Below the pieces are notes generated by a model. It saw nothing but the letters and a program-made list of their open reading frames with translations. It was not told the DNA's origin and ran no database searches. This document shows, piece after piece, positions 50,432 through 59,258 of a stretch of 64,000 bases of DNA. The stretch spans positions 310,481 to 374,480 of the forward strand of contig NZ_MCGQ01000016.1 of assembly GCF_002242805.1 (NCBI RefSeq), written 5' to 3'. Made by a program: the position numbers and the translations under genes. Each line of letters begins with the position of its first letter. Position 1 is the first letter of the stretch. This stretch comes from Streptomyces diastatochromogenes. Its GTDB lineage: Bacteria; Actinomycetota; Actinomycetes; Streptomycetales; Streptomycetaceae.

Positions 50432-52480
50432 TCACGCCTCCGGGATGTCAAAGCGAGCAAGGTCCCGCAACCACGCCCGCGCAGAACTGTCCGACGGCGC
50501 ACGCCAGTCGCCGCGCGGCGAGAGCGAACCCCCGGCCGACACCTTCGGCCCGTTCGGCATCGCCGAGCGCTTGAACTGCGCGAACCCGAAGAAGCGGCGG
50601 CAGAAGACCTCCAGCCACCGCCGGATCTCCGGCAGGTCGTACGCCACCCGCTTGGCCTCGGGGAACCCCGGCGGCCAGGCGCCGCCGTCCGCGTCCTGCC
50701 ACGCGTGCCACGCCAGGAACGCGATCTTCGACGGCCGGAAGCCGTAGCGCAGCACGTGGAAGAGCGTGAAGTCGTGCAGCGCGTAGGGGCCGATCTTGGA
50801 CTCGGTGGACTGCATCTCCTCGCCCGGCACCAGCTCCGGACTGATCTCGGTGTCGAGGATCGCGGCGAGGATCTTGCCGGTCTCCTCGTCGAACTGCCCG
50901 CTGCTGATGACCCAGCGGATCAGATGCTGGATCAGCGTCTTCGGCACACCGGAGTTGACGTTGTAGTGACTCATCTGGTCGCCCACGCCGTAGGTGGACC
51001 AGCCGAGCGCCAGCTCCGACAGGTCACCGGTGCCGAGCACGATGCCGCCGTGCTGGTTGGCCAGCCGGAAGAGATAGTCCGTGCGCAGACCCGCCTGCAC
51101 GTTCTCGAAGGTGACGTCGTACACGGGCTCGCCGGAGGCGAACGGGTGCTCCATCTCCTTCAGCATCAGCCGCGCGGTCGGCGTGATGTCCAGCTCGGCC
51201 GCGGTGACACCCAGAGAACGCATCAGCGCGTGCGCGTTGTCCTTGGTGTGGTCGCTGGTGGCGAAGCCGGGCAGGGTCCAGGCCAGGATGTCGGTGCGCG
51301 GGCGCCCCGCGCGGTCCATCGCACGGGCGGCGACGATCAGCGCGTGCGTGGAGTCGAGGCCGCCGGACACCCCGATGACCACCTTCGCGCCGCCGATCGA
51401 CGCCAGCCGCTGCTGAAGGCCCTCGACCTGGATGTTGTACGCCTCGTAGCAGTCCAAGGCGAGACGTTCGGCGTCGGCCGGCACGAACGGGAAGCGCTCC
51501 AGGCGGCGGCGCAGCCCCAGGTCGGTGAGCGGCGGATCGAGTTCGAAGGCGACCGTCCTGAAGTCGGCGGTCCGCGCGCGGTGCGTACGGCGGTTGTCGT
51601 CGAACGTGCCCATCCGCTGCCGCTCCTGGCGCAGCAGGTCGAGGTCCACGTCGGCCACGGCGTACTCGTCACCCAGCGGGAACCGCTCGGTCTCGGCCAG
51701 GAGTACGCCGTTCTCGTAGATCATGGTCTGGCCGTCCCAGGACAGGTCGGTGGTCGACTCGCCGAGGCCGGCCGCCGCGTAGACGTACGCGGCGAGGCAG
51801 CGGGCGGACGCCGAGCGGCACAGCAGCTTGCGGTCCTCGGCCCGCCCGACCGTGATCGGGCTGCCCGAGAGATTGACCAGGACGGTCGCGCCGGCGAGGG
51901 CCGCCTCCGCGCTGGGCGGCACCGGCACCCACATGTCCTCGCACAGCTCCGCGTGCAGCACGAGCCCGGGGACGTCGTCCGCCGCGAACAGCAGATCCAC
52001 GCCGAACGGCACGCTCTCGCCGCCGACCCGGATCGAACCGCCGCGCTCGTCGGCGCCGTCGGCGATCTGCCGGCGCTCGTAGAACTCCCGGTAGTTCGGC
52101 GGGTACGACTTCGGCACCACACCGAGGACGCGGCCCCGGTGCACGATCACCGCGCAGTTGTAGACGCGGTTGCGGTGGCGCAGCGGGGCGCCGACGACCA
52201 GTACCGGCAGCAGCTGGGCCGACCCGGCGACCACCTCCTGGAGCGCCGCCTCGACCTGATCGAGCAACGGGTCCTGCAGCAGCAGGTCCTCGATCGAGTA
52301 GCCGCACAGCACCATCTCCGGGAAGACGGCGACGGCCACCCCTTCCTCGGCGCACCGGCGCGCGTGGCGCAGGACCGCCTCGGAGTTGGCGTGCGGGTCC
52401 GCGATGACGGTGTGACCCGTACAGGCGGCGACGCGGGCGAAGCCATGCTGATAGATCGACCAGAAGTTCAAGGGAGGCAC
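50432..52480 (-). CDS. nadE: Glutamine-dependent NAD+ synthetase
   Basis: 682 aa. GTG at 52480 gives MPPLNFWSIYQHGF, the standard start; ATG 52510 upstream is less likely. An N-terminal nitrilase-like glutaminase (Glu-Lys-Cys: FPEMVLCGYS, VPKSYPPNYREFYE, AELCEDMWVP with Cys) occupies about 1-290. The C-terminal synthetase has the P-loop VIGVSGGLDSTHALIVA (about 345-361), GTGDLSELALGWSTYGVGD (about 475-493). It makes NAD+ from deamido-NAD+ using Gln. Long two-domain form, typical of actinobacteria. Confidence 0.96.
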   Translation of the reverse strand: MPPLNFWSIYQHGFARVAACTGHTVIADPHANSEAVLRHARRCAEEGVAVAVFPEMVLCGYSIEDLLLQDPLLDQVEAALQEVVAGSAQLLPVLVVGAPLRHRNRVYNCAVIVHRGRVLGVVPKSYPPNYREFYERRQIADGADERGGSIRVGGESVPFGVDLLFAADDVPGLVLHAELCEDMWVPVPPSAEAALAGATVLVNLSGSPITVGRAEDRKLLCRSASARCLAAYVYAAAGLGESTTDLSWDGQTMIYENGVLLAETERFPLGDEYAVADVDLDLLRQERQRMGTFDDNRRTHRARTADFRTVAFELDPPLTDLGLRRRLERFPFVPADAERLALDCYEAYNIQVEGLQQRLASIGGAKVVIGVSGGLDSTHALIVAARAMDRAGRPRTDILAWTLPGFATSDHTKDNAHALMRSLGVTAAELDITPTARLMLKEMEHPFASGEPVYDVTFENVQAGLRTDYLFRLANQHGGIVLGTGDLSELALGWSTYGVGDQMSHYNVNSGVPKTLIQHLIRWVISSGQFDEETGKILAAILDTEISPELVPGEEMQSTESKIGPYALHDFTLFHVLRYGFRPSKIAFLAWHAWQDADGGAWPPGFPEAKRVAYDLPEIRRWLEVFCRRFFGFAQFKRSAMPNGPKVSAGGSLSPRGDWRAPSDSSARAWLRDLARFDIPEA

Positions 52481-52510
52481 GGGCCCAGTGTAATCGTCAG
52501 AGCGACGCAA

Positions 52511-52545
52511 TGGGGGCGTGGGGTGTCACACACCCCACGCCCCCA
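52511..52545 (-). terminator. Perfect 16-bp hairpin terminator of the S53 peptidase
   Basis: TGGGGGCGTGGGGTGT (52511-52526), 3-nt loop, ACACCCCACGCCCCCA (52530-52545). It lies 27 bp after the sedolisin stop and 31 bp before the nadE start. Confidence 0.85.
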
Positions 52546-52572
52546 CCGTTTCAGCGGATCAGCGCCGGCCGG

Positions 52573-54516
52573 TCAGTGACGACGGAACGACTGCACGTAA
52601 CCGCCCGCGGGTGAGCCCACGCCGGTGACGTCGTCGTAGCCCTTCACCGCGGACAGCGAGCTGTCCTTGCCGAGGCTGCGGACCGAGGTCGCGAGGCCGC
52701 CGGAGGCGTCGAAGCCGTTCACGAAGTCGATACGGGCCTCCGCCAGGCCGGAGCCCGTCGGGTTGTCCGTGACGTCGTGGAAGACGCCCTTCTTGCCGTA
52801 CTTGGCGTAGATCGACGGGTTGGCGAAGCCGATCGCCTTGCCGCCGTGCGCCTCCTGGGCCAGGGCCTGGACCGCCGCGATCACCGGGGCGGCCAGCGAG
52901 GTGCCGCCGATGCGGTACTCGCTGTACTGCTGCGACCCGTCCGGGAAGGTCTGGGTCTGGCCGACCAGGAAGCCGGTGTTCGGGTCGGCGATGGCCGCGA
53001 TGTCCGGGACGACGCGGTTGCCGTCGGCGCTGTTGGCCTTGGCGAGCGAGTCCGGGACGACGCCCTTCTGGTAGTACGGCTGCGCCACGGTCTTGCTGGT
53101 GCCGCCGCCCGCGCCCGAGGTGAACGCGCCGGGGAAGTTGGTCCAGCTCTTGCCGTCCGCGGACAGCACGGCCTTCTCGGTGCCCCAGCCGGTCTCCCAC
53201 TGGTACGTGTCGCCCTTGCCCACGGCCAGCGAGGTACCGCCGACCGCGGTCACCCACGCCGAGTTGGCCGGGGTGTCGACCTGCTTCGTACCGGTGTTGG
53301 CGACCTCGTCGCCGTTGTCACCGGAGGAGAAGTAGAAGCCGATGCCCTGGACCGCGCCCAGCTGGAAGACCTGGTCGTAGGCGGCCGCGAGGTCCGGCGT
53401 CTGGTTGGCCTCGATGTCGCCCCAGGAGTTGGAGACGATGTCGGCCAGGTGGTTGTCGACGACCTTGCTGAGCGAGTCGAGCAGGTCGTCGTCGAAGCAG
53501 GACGCGGCGCCCACGTAGGTGACGTCGGCGGCCGGCGCGACCGCGTGCACGGCCTCGACGTCGAGGGTCTCCTCGCCGTACCAGCCGGCCGCGCCGCACT
53601 CCTTGGTCTTGGTGTAGTTGTTCGGCAGCACCTGGTGCAGCTGGCCGGTCTTCCAGGCCGCGTCACCGTGCTTCAGCGCGTACTTGCCCGCGTCGAAGGC
53701 GATGGTCGGCGAGGCGTACGCGTCGGTGATCGCGATGCGCACGTTCTTGCCGGTGTAGTCGCCCGCGCCGTAGGCGGCACGCAGCTGCTTGCCGGTGTAG
53801 CCCTTGATCGCGTACGGGATCTTCTGGCCGTACGCGTCCGGCAGCGTGGTCGCGATGTTCGAGCCGAAGTACGAGGAGAACGGCCCGGAGTTCTTGAACA
53901 CGGCGTCCGGGGGCGGCAGCTGCTCGTCGTGGGTCGACTTGTGCGGGGCGTTGTCCAGACCGGTGACGGTCAGGACGGCGCCCTGCAGACCGGCCGGCGC
54001 CGAGGCGGTCTTCGCCGGGGCGCGGTAGGTCTTCGAACCCTTGGTGAAGTTGTGCAGCTGGGTGCCGAACGCCTTCTCGGCGGCGGCGACGTCACCGGAG
54101 ACGGCGACGTAGTGCGAGGTGACCTCGGTGACCTGGAGCCCGGCCGACTTCAGCCAGGACTTGACCGCGGCCACCTGGGCCTTGGTGGCCCCGAAGCGGG
54201 CCTGCGCCTTCTTGGCGCTCAGGTACTTGCCGTACAGCGGCGAGCTGGGGTCGGACACGGCCTTGGCATAGGCGGCGAGTCCGGCCTGGTCCCGGCCGGC
54301 CAGGTACACCCGGGCCTTGACCTGGGCGTTGTCGGCGGTGGCACCCTTGTCCGCCTTGGCCGTGGCCCACGCGGGCTTGGTGCCCGCCAGTGCGTCACGA
54401 GCCGGGGTGTCCGCGGCGTGCGCCGCGGATATACCGAACGCCAGCGCCCCGGCGATCATGGGCAGTGTCGCTGCCATGCTCACGCCGGCGCGCACCTTGG
54501 CGCGGTTGGATCTCAT
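52573..54516 (-). CDS. Secreted S53-family (sedolisin) acid serine peptidase with pro-domain
   Basis: 647 aa from ATG 54516 (AGGGGG 4 nt upstream). A Sec signal peptide (VRAGVSMAATLPMIAGALAF) ends near AHAADTPA. A pro-kumamolisin domain (about 55-200) is followed by the catalytic domain with YGEETLDVEAVHA (Glu and Asp), SNSWGD (Asp) and the nucleophile in GGTSLAAP, here GGTS for the usual SGTS. Works extracellularly at acid pH on protein. Neither tripeptidyl-peptidase specificity nor a Ca2+ site can be judged here. Confidence 0.92.
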   Translation of the reverse strand: MRSNRAKVRAGVSMAATLPMIAGALAFGISAAHAADTPARDALAGTKPAWATAKADKGATADNAQVKARVYLAGRDQAGLAAYAKAVSDPSSPLYGKYLSAKKAQARFGATKAQVAAVKSWLKSAGLQVTEVTSHYVAVSGDVAAAEKAFGTQLHNFTKGSKTYRAPAKTASAPAGLQGAVLTVTGLDNAPHKSTHDEQLPPPDAVFKNSGPFSSYFGSNIATTLPDAYGQKIPYAIKGYTGKQLRAAYGAGDYTGKNVRIAITDAYASPTIAFDAGKYALKHGDAAWKTGQLHQVLPNNYTKTKECGAAGWYGEETLDVEAVHAVAPAADVTYVGAASCFDDDLLDSLSKVVDNHLADIVSNSWGDIEANQTPDLAAAYDQVFQLGAVQGIGFYFSSGDNGDEVANTGTKQVDTPANSAWVTAVGGTSLAVGKGDTYQWETGWGTEKAVLSADGKSWTNFPGAFTSGAGGGTSKTVAQPYYQKGVVPDSLAKANSADGNRVVPDIAAIADPNTGFLVGQTQTFPDGSQQYSEYRIGGTSLAAPVIAAVQALAQEAHGGKAIGFANPSIYAKYGKKGVFHDVTDNPTGSGLAEARIDFVNGFDASGGLATSVRSLGKDSSLSAVKGYDDVTGVGSPAGGYVQSFRRH

Positions 54517-54727
54517 AGAACCCCCTGCGATGCGGTTCGCATGCATGTAGTGGTCGGTACGTCGTGGATCCGCACACCGGCCCGCGGCGGTCAATCGGCC
54601 CGCGACTGATCACACGATGGGGGTCACTCTTTCGATGAACCGTTCATGCCAGGGGAACGCAAAGGTCAAGAGAAGCTCAAGTAACCTTCATGCAGGGCGA
54701 TTTGAGGCATTCATCCTTACGGGGGTG

Positions 54728-55357
54728 TTACGAACGGGGTTGCGCGCCCCGCTCCTTGAGCATGCCGGCCATCAACTCGATCTCCGACTGCTGCGCGTCG
54801 ACCATGCCCTGCGCGAGCCGCTTCTCCACCCCGACGGTGCACTTGGCCACACACCCCTCGGCCATGTGGATACCGCCCTTGTGATGGTCCGTCATCAGCT
54901 GGAGATAGAAGATCTCCGCCTGCTTGCCGTCGAGCGTGCCGAGCTTCTTCATCTCGGTGTTCGTCGCCATGCCCGGCATCAGCGCGCCGTCCTTGCCGGA
55001 GGCCATGTCACCCATGCCCATCCAGGTCATCGGCGCGTCGGCCGACACCTTCGGCAGCCCCCACAGATCCAGCCAGCCCAGCAGCATCCCGCGCTGGTTG
55101 GCCTGCGTCTGCGCGATGTCGTACGCGAGCCGCCGGACCTCCTCGTTCTTCGTGCGGTCCCGCACGATGTACGACATCTCGACGGCCTGCTGGTGATGGA
55201 CGGCCATGTCCCGCGCGAACCCCGCGTCGGCGGACTCGACGCCCGGCGTCGTCGTATCCGATCCGCCGTCCTCGGCGACCGCGTACGTGATCGCCCCGGC
55301 CGCGACGAGCACCGCCGCGGCCGCGCCCGCCACCCAGCCGATGTGCTGCCGCCTCAC
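54728..55357 (-). CDS. DUF305 family protein
   Basis: 209 aa from GTG 55357, overlapping the upstream stop as GTGA. A signal-anchor (IGWVAGAAAAVLVAAGAITY) is followed by DUF305: FARDMAVHHQQAVEMSYIV (His-rich, about 55-73), and a second MTDHHKGGIHMAEG (about 159-172). Ferritin-like four-helix fold with paired HH motifs suggests metal binding, copper or iron. Translationally coupled to the DUF3105 gene; no metallochaperone is otherwise encoded. Confidence 0.88.
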   Translation of the reverse strand: MRRQHIGWVAGAAAAVLVAAGAITYAVAEDGGSDTTTPGVESADAGFARDMAVHHQQAVEMSYIVRDRTKNEEVRRLAYDIAQTQANQRGMLLGWLDLWGLPKVSADAPMTWMGMGDMASGKDGALMPGMATNTEMKKLGTLDGKQAEIFYLQLMTDHHKGGIHMAEGCVAKCTVGVEKRLAQGMVDAQQSEIELMAGMLKERGAQPRS

Positions 55358-56046
55358 TTCATCATCCCGCCGGTGCACGAGGCGCCCGGCTCGGGCGTCT
55401 GGTCGCCCTGCACGTAGGTGGCGAAGAACTTGTCCACCTTCGGGTCGCTCGCGCTCTTCACGGTCACCTGGTGGCCCCAGGCCGACAGGATCAGCGGGGC
55501 GGCCTGGTTCTCGTACGGGCTCATCAGCGAGTACGGCGTCTTCTTCACCTTGGCCGCGAGCGCGTCGACGTCGGCCTTGGCCGCCTTGCCGGTGTACGTC
55601 ACCCAGACCGCGCCGTGTTCCAGCGCGTGCACGGCGTTCTCGTCCTGCACCGGCTTGGTGTAGACGTCGCCGTTGCAGTTGAGCCACACCGGGTTGTGGT
55701 TGCCGCCGACCGGCGGGTGCATCGGGTACGACACCTTGGTCGTCACGTGCGTCCGCGCCAGCTTCCCGGACCAGGTCTTCACGCCGTCCTTGCCGGTGGT
55801 GAAGTGCCCGGAGTCCCCGGACGAGCCGCCCTTGGCGTCGCTGCTCGCGGCCGAGTCGCTCTTGCTCGACTTGTCCGACTGCGACTTCACGAGCACCACA
55901 CCGCCGACGACGAGACCGCCGACGACCACCGCGCTGGCGGCGACGGTGAGCACCCGGTTGCGGCGTTCCCGGGCACGCTCGGCGCGCCGCAACTCCTCGA
56001 TGCGCGCCTTGCGCGCCGCGCTGCTGCTGTTCTTGGCGGAACCCAT
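55354..56046 (-). CDS. DUF3105 family membrane-anchored protein
   Basis: 230 aa from ATG 56046. Basic coiled N-terminus (KARIEELRRAERARERRNRV), one membrane helix, a Ser/Lys linker, then DUF3105: YPMHPPVGGNHNPVWLNC (about 130-147), ENAVHALEHGAVWVTY (about 158-173). His, Cys and Met residues could bind copper. Coupled with DUF305 and divergent from nsrR across 136 bp that holds a candidate NsrR site. Confidence 0.88.
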   Translation of the reverse strand: MGSAKNSSSAARKARIEELRRAERARERRNRVLTVAASAVVVGGLVVGGVVLVKSQSDKSSKSDSAASSDAKGGSSGDSGHFTTGKDGVKTWSGKLARTHVTTKVSYPMHPPVGGNHNPVWLNCNGDVYTKPVQDENAVHALEHGAVWVTYTGKAAKADVDALAAKVKKTPYSLMSPYENQAAPLILSAWGHQVTVKSASDPKVDKFFATYVQGDQTPEPGASCTGGMMK

Positions 56047-56144
56047 GAGGTGTCCTTCTTGGGGGAAACGGACGTGGACGGTGGGGCTCGCTGATCGTAG
56101 TGGGCTTGGAGTGCCCGTCCGTAGGGGAGGGCGCGCAACCGGAT

Positions 56145-56167
56145 AATTTGAACCCGGGATGCGCATT
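56145..56167. promoter_or_regulatory. Candidate NsrR site between DUF3105 and nsrR
   Basis: 23-bp imperfect palindrome, arms AATTTGAACCC and GGATGCGCATT around a central G, with 7 of 11 arm positions paired. It ends 15 bp before the nsrR start. Weaker than the site in front of hmp, but shares its AT-rich ends and length. Confidence 0.4.
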
Positions 56168-56182
56168 ACCTAACCTCGCCGT

Positions 56183-56626
56183 ATGCGGTTGCTGCGCTCC
56201 ACCGACCTGGCCCTGCGGGTCCTCATGCGGCTCGCCGTCGCCGGCGACGCCAGCCCCACGACCCGCCAGGTCGCGGAGGACATGGACGTCCCGTACACGC
56301 ATGCCGCCAAGGTCGTGGCGGAACTCCAGCACCTGGGCCTGGTCGACGCCCGCCGCGGCAGGGGCGGCGGCCTGACGTTGACGGAACGGGGCCGCTCGGC
56401 CTCCGTGGGCTCGGTCGTCCGCACCTTCGAGGGCGACGGTGACGTGGTCGACTGCGAGGGCGCGACCCCCTGCCCCCTGCACTCCGCCTGCCGCCTGCGC
56501 GGCGCCCTGCGCCGGGCCCAGGAGGCGTTCTTCGCGACGCTGGACCCGCTGACGGTGCAGGACATGGTGGCGGAGCCGACGGGCCCGCTGCTGCTGGGCA
56601 TCTCCAGAGGGCCGGGGCGCGACTGA
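56183..56626 (+). CDS. nsrR: Rrf2-family regulator, NsrR-like nitric-oxide sensor
   Basis: 147 aa. A winged HTH (about 1-70: TDLALRVLMRLAVAG, TTRQVAEDMDVPYTHAAKVVAEL) and cysteines CEGATPCPLHSAC (Cys about 93, 99, 105) for a 4Fe-4S cluster match NsrR of Streptomyces, whose cluster reacts with NO and releases DNA. The hmp gene 1.6 kb away and the palindromes support this against other Rrf2 proteins (RsrR, IscR). No strong ribosome site; possibly leaderless. Confidence 0.88.
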   Translation: MRLLRSTDLALRVLMRLAVAGDASPTTRQVAEDMDVPYTHAAKVVAELQHLGLVDARRGRGGGLTLTERGRSASVGSVVRTFEGDGDVVDCEGATPCPLHSACRLRGALRRAQEAFFATLDPLTVQDMVAEPTGPLLLGISRGPGRD

Positions 56627-56726
56627 GGGGCCGCGGGGCCGCCGCTTGGCCGGAAATGGTCGTTGATCAGCGGCACCGGCCTCAGGAAGGCTGGGACCTC
56701 CGCATGGATCGACAACGGGGGAACGT

Positions 56727-57770
56727 ATGAAGATCCTGATCTCCGGCGCGAGCGTCGCCGGACCTGCCCTGGCCTGGTTCCTGCACCGCGACGGCCACGA
56801 GGTGACCGTCGTCGAGCGCGCCCCGGGCCTGCGCGACAGCGGCTACGCCGTCGACTTCCGGGGACCCGCCTTCGAGGTGCTGGAGGAACTGGGCATCCTG
56901 GCGGAGGTCCGCGCCCACGCGACCGGGATGACCGGCACCGACCTCCTGGACGCCGACGGCAACCGCGCCGGCGAACTGCCGGCCGAGACCTTCGCCGGAG
57001 AGCTGGAGGTCCCCAAGCGCGAGGTGACCCGCATCCTCCACGAGCACACGGCCGACACCGTGCGCTACGTCTTCGACGACTCGATCGACCGCATCGAACA
57101 GGACGCGAGCGGTGTCCGGGTCGGCTTCGAACGGGCCGAGCCGGACACGTACGACCTGGTGGTCGGCGCCGACGGCATCTACTCCGTGGTGCGCCGTCTG
57201 GTCTTCGCCCCGCACGCCGAGGCGATCCGCCACCTCGGCCTCTCCGGCGTCGGCTTCAGCACGGCCAACCACCTCGGCCTGGACCACCGGGGAGCGCTGT
57301 GGCAGACCCCCGGACGGGCGGTCTACATGTTCAGCGCGGCGGACCCGGAGCGGACGTCCGTCAGCCTGTCCTTCGCCAGCGACTCCCCGGCGCTCGACCT
57401 GCTGGACCGCGCGGAACAGGAGCGCATCACCCGGGACCGGCTGGCCGGCGCGGGCTGGCTGGTGCCCCGCCTCCTGGAGGACATGTCCGCCGCCACCGAC
57501 TTCTACTTCTCCTCGGCCTGCCAGGTGCACCTGGACCGCTGGTCCGAGGGCCGCGTGGTCCTGGTGGGCGACGCCGGCTACTGCGCCGCCCCGACCTCCG
57601 GCATGGGCACCTCACAGGCCCTGATCGGCGCCCACACCCTCGCCCGCGCCCTCGCCGCGTCCGCCGACGACCACACCAAGGCCTTCGCGACGTACGAGCA
57701 GGAACTTCGCCCCTACGTGACCGAGAACCAGGAGATCGGCCGGGAGGGCGCACGGCGCTTCGGGGCCTGA
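56727..57770 (+). CDS. FAD-dependent monooxygenase (PHBH/TetX-like)
   Basis: 347 aa. ILISGASVAGPALAWFLHRDGHEVTVVER (GxGxxG variant in the FAD Rossmann fold), VVGADGIYSVVR (DG motif, about 148-159) and VVLVGDAGYCAAPTSGMGTSQALIGA (GD motif, about 280-305) are intact. Flavin hydroxylases of this class oxidise aromatic compounds or antibiotics. It is 100 bp after nsrR and convergent (5 bp gap) with hmp; its start could be read with nsrR, so it may share its regulon. Substrate unknown. Confidence 0.9.
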   Translation: MKILISGASVAGPALAWFLHRDGHEVTVVERAPGLRDSGYAVDFRGPAFEVLEELGILAEVRAHATGMTGTDLLDADGNRAGELPAETFAGELEVPKREVTRILHEHTADTVRYVFDDSIDRIEQDASGVRVGFERAEPDTYDLVVGADGIYSVVRRLVFAPHAEAIRHLGLSGVGFSTANHLGLDHRGALWQTPGRAVYMFSAADPERTSVSLSFASDSPALDLLDRAEQERITRDRLAGAGWLVPRLLEDMSAATDFYFSSACQVHLDRWSEGRVVLVGDAGYCAAPTSGMGTSQALIGAHTLARALAASADDHTKAFATYEQELRPYVTENQEIGREGARRFGA

Positions 57771-57775
57771 CCTCC

Positions 57776-58960
57776 CTAGCCCTGGGCCAGCCACAGGTCC
57801 GGCCCGAACACCTCGTAGTGGATGTCGGCCGGAGCCACGCCCTTCTCGATCAGCTGTGACCGCACCGCGCGCATGAAGGGCAGCGGTCCGCACAGGTACG
57901 CGCGCGTGCCGGGCCGTACGGGGATGTCGGCCAGGTCGACCAGGCCGGTGCGGGTGCCGGGCTGGGCGTCACGCTCGTAGAAGAAGTGCGCGGAGGCGTC
58001 CGGGAGCTTGGCGGTGTACGCCTCGTGGTCGGTGCGCAGGGCGTGGTCGGCGGGGGAGCGGTCGCCGTGGACGACGGTGACCGGGGCGGGCCGGCCGTCG
58101 GCCGCGAGGGCGGCGAGCATCGCGACCATCGGGGTCACGCCGATGCCGGCGGAGGCGAGGAGCAGGGGGGTGTCCGGGCCGGCGTCCAGGACCAGGTCGC
58201 CGTACGGCTCGGACAGCTCCAGGACGTCACCGGTACGCACGCGCGCGTGGAGGTGATTCGAGACCTCGCCCTCCGGGGCCGTACCGCCGTGCACCCGCTT
58301 CACGCTGAACTGCCTGACCGTTTCGCCCGGGGCCCCGGAGAGGCTGTACTGCCGTATCTGACGGGCCCCGTCGGGCAGGGCGACCTGGACGGAGACGTAC
58401 TGCCCGGCGCGGAAGTCGGCCACCGGCCCCCCGTCGACCGGCCGCAGCCGGAAGGAGACGACGTCCGCGGTCTCGTCGACGCGCTCGACGACCTCCCACT
58501 GCCGCGGCCCACGGCTCCCGCTCTGCTCGTACAGCCGCTTCTCTACGGCGACGAGCGCGTTCGCCATCAGCCAGTACACCTCGTCCCAGGCGGCCGCGAC
58601 CTCAGGCGTGACGGCCTCGCCGAGGACCTCGGCGATGGCGGCGAAGAGGTGCTCGTGGACGACCTCGTACTGCTCGGGCGCCACCCCGAGGGAGGCGTGC
58701 TTGTGGGCGATGCGGCCGAGCAGGGCGTCCGGGCGCTGGTCCGGGTGGTCCAGCAGATGGGAGGCGAAGGCGGCGATGGAGCCGGCCAGGGCCTGCTTCT
58801 GGGCGCCGGAGGCCTGGTTGCCGCGGTTGAAGAGGTTCCGCAGCAGGTCGGGGTGGGCGGCGAAGAGCCGGGCGTAGAAGCGCTCGGTGATCTCGCCGAT
58901 GGCCGCGCCGACGGCGGGAAGGGTGGCGCGGACGGTGACTGCGGACGGCTCGGACAGCAT
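57776..58960 (-). CDS. hmp: Flavohaemoprotein (nitric oxide dioxygenase)
   Basis: 394 aa. Globin domain 1-135: NLFNRGNQ and KHASLGVAPEQYEVVHEHL (proximal His). FAD domain: RQYSLSGAPGE (RxYSL). NAD domain: LLLASAGIGVTPMVAMLAAL, YLCGPLPFM and a C-terminal HYEVFGPD. The enzyme turns NO plus O2 into nitrate. The promoter holds a near-perfect NsrR palindrome, so NO-induced. Confidence 0.95.
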   Translation of the reverse strand: MLSEPSAVTVRATLPAVGAAIGEITERFYARLFAAHPDLLRNLFNRGNQASGAQKQALAGSIAAFASHLLDHPDQRPDALLGRIAHKHASLGVAPEQYEVVHEHLFAAIAEVLGEAVTPEVAAAWDEVYWLMANALVAVEKRLYEQSGSRGPRQWEVVERVDETADVVSFRLRPVDGGPVADFRAGQYVSVQVALPDGARQIRQYSLSGAPGETVRQFSVKRVHGGTAPEGEVSNHLHARVRTGDVLELSEPYGDLVLDAGPDTPLLLASAGIGVTPMVAMLAALAADGRPAPVTVVHGDRSPADHALRTDHEAYTAKLPDASAHFFYERDAQPGTRTGLVDLADIPVRPGTRAYLCGPLPFMRAVRSQLIEKGVAPADIHYEVFGPDLWLAQG

Positions 58961-59025
58961 CGTGACTCCTCACGGCTCGACTGCTCGGCTCGACGGATCG
59001 GCTCTGCTGCCCGGCACGCTATGAA

Positions 59026-59048
59026 AACTTGCATCTGAGATGCAAATT
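59026..59048 (-). promoter_or_regulatory. NsrR box of hmp
   Basis: AACTTGCATCT, central G, AGATGCAAATT: arms pair at 10 of 11 positions. This fits the 23-bp NsrR sites reported for S. coelicolor hmp genes as I remember them, including a GCATCTGAGAT core. It is 66 bp upstream of the hmp start. Confidence 0.75.
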
Positions 59049-59258
59049 AAATGGGCGTGGTCTCGATCACGGGGGAAGCGGACCGGCCATTACGGATGTC
59101 GGCGCGAGCAGGCAAGATGGGCAACAGAGAAGGACACCTGCCGTACGACAGGCGTTCAGGCCGAGGACGCTCGGGCGATCAAGGTCCGCAACGCGATGGA
59201 AATGGTGTTGTGGTGGGATAGCTCGGAGGCCTGACCAGCAAGGATGGGGAAGCGGAAG

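Noticed and set aside
59040..59234. 64-codon frame in front of glnA2
   Set aside because: No ribosome site and starts within the NsrR palindrome; no homology recognised.
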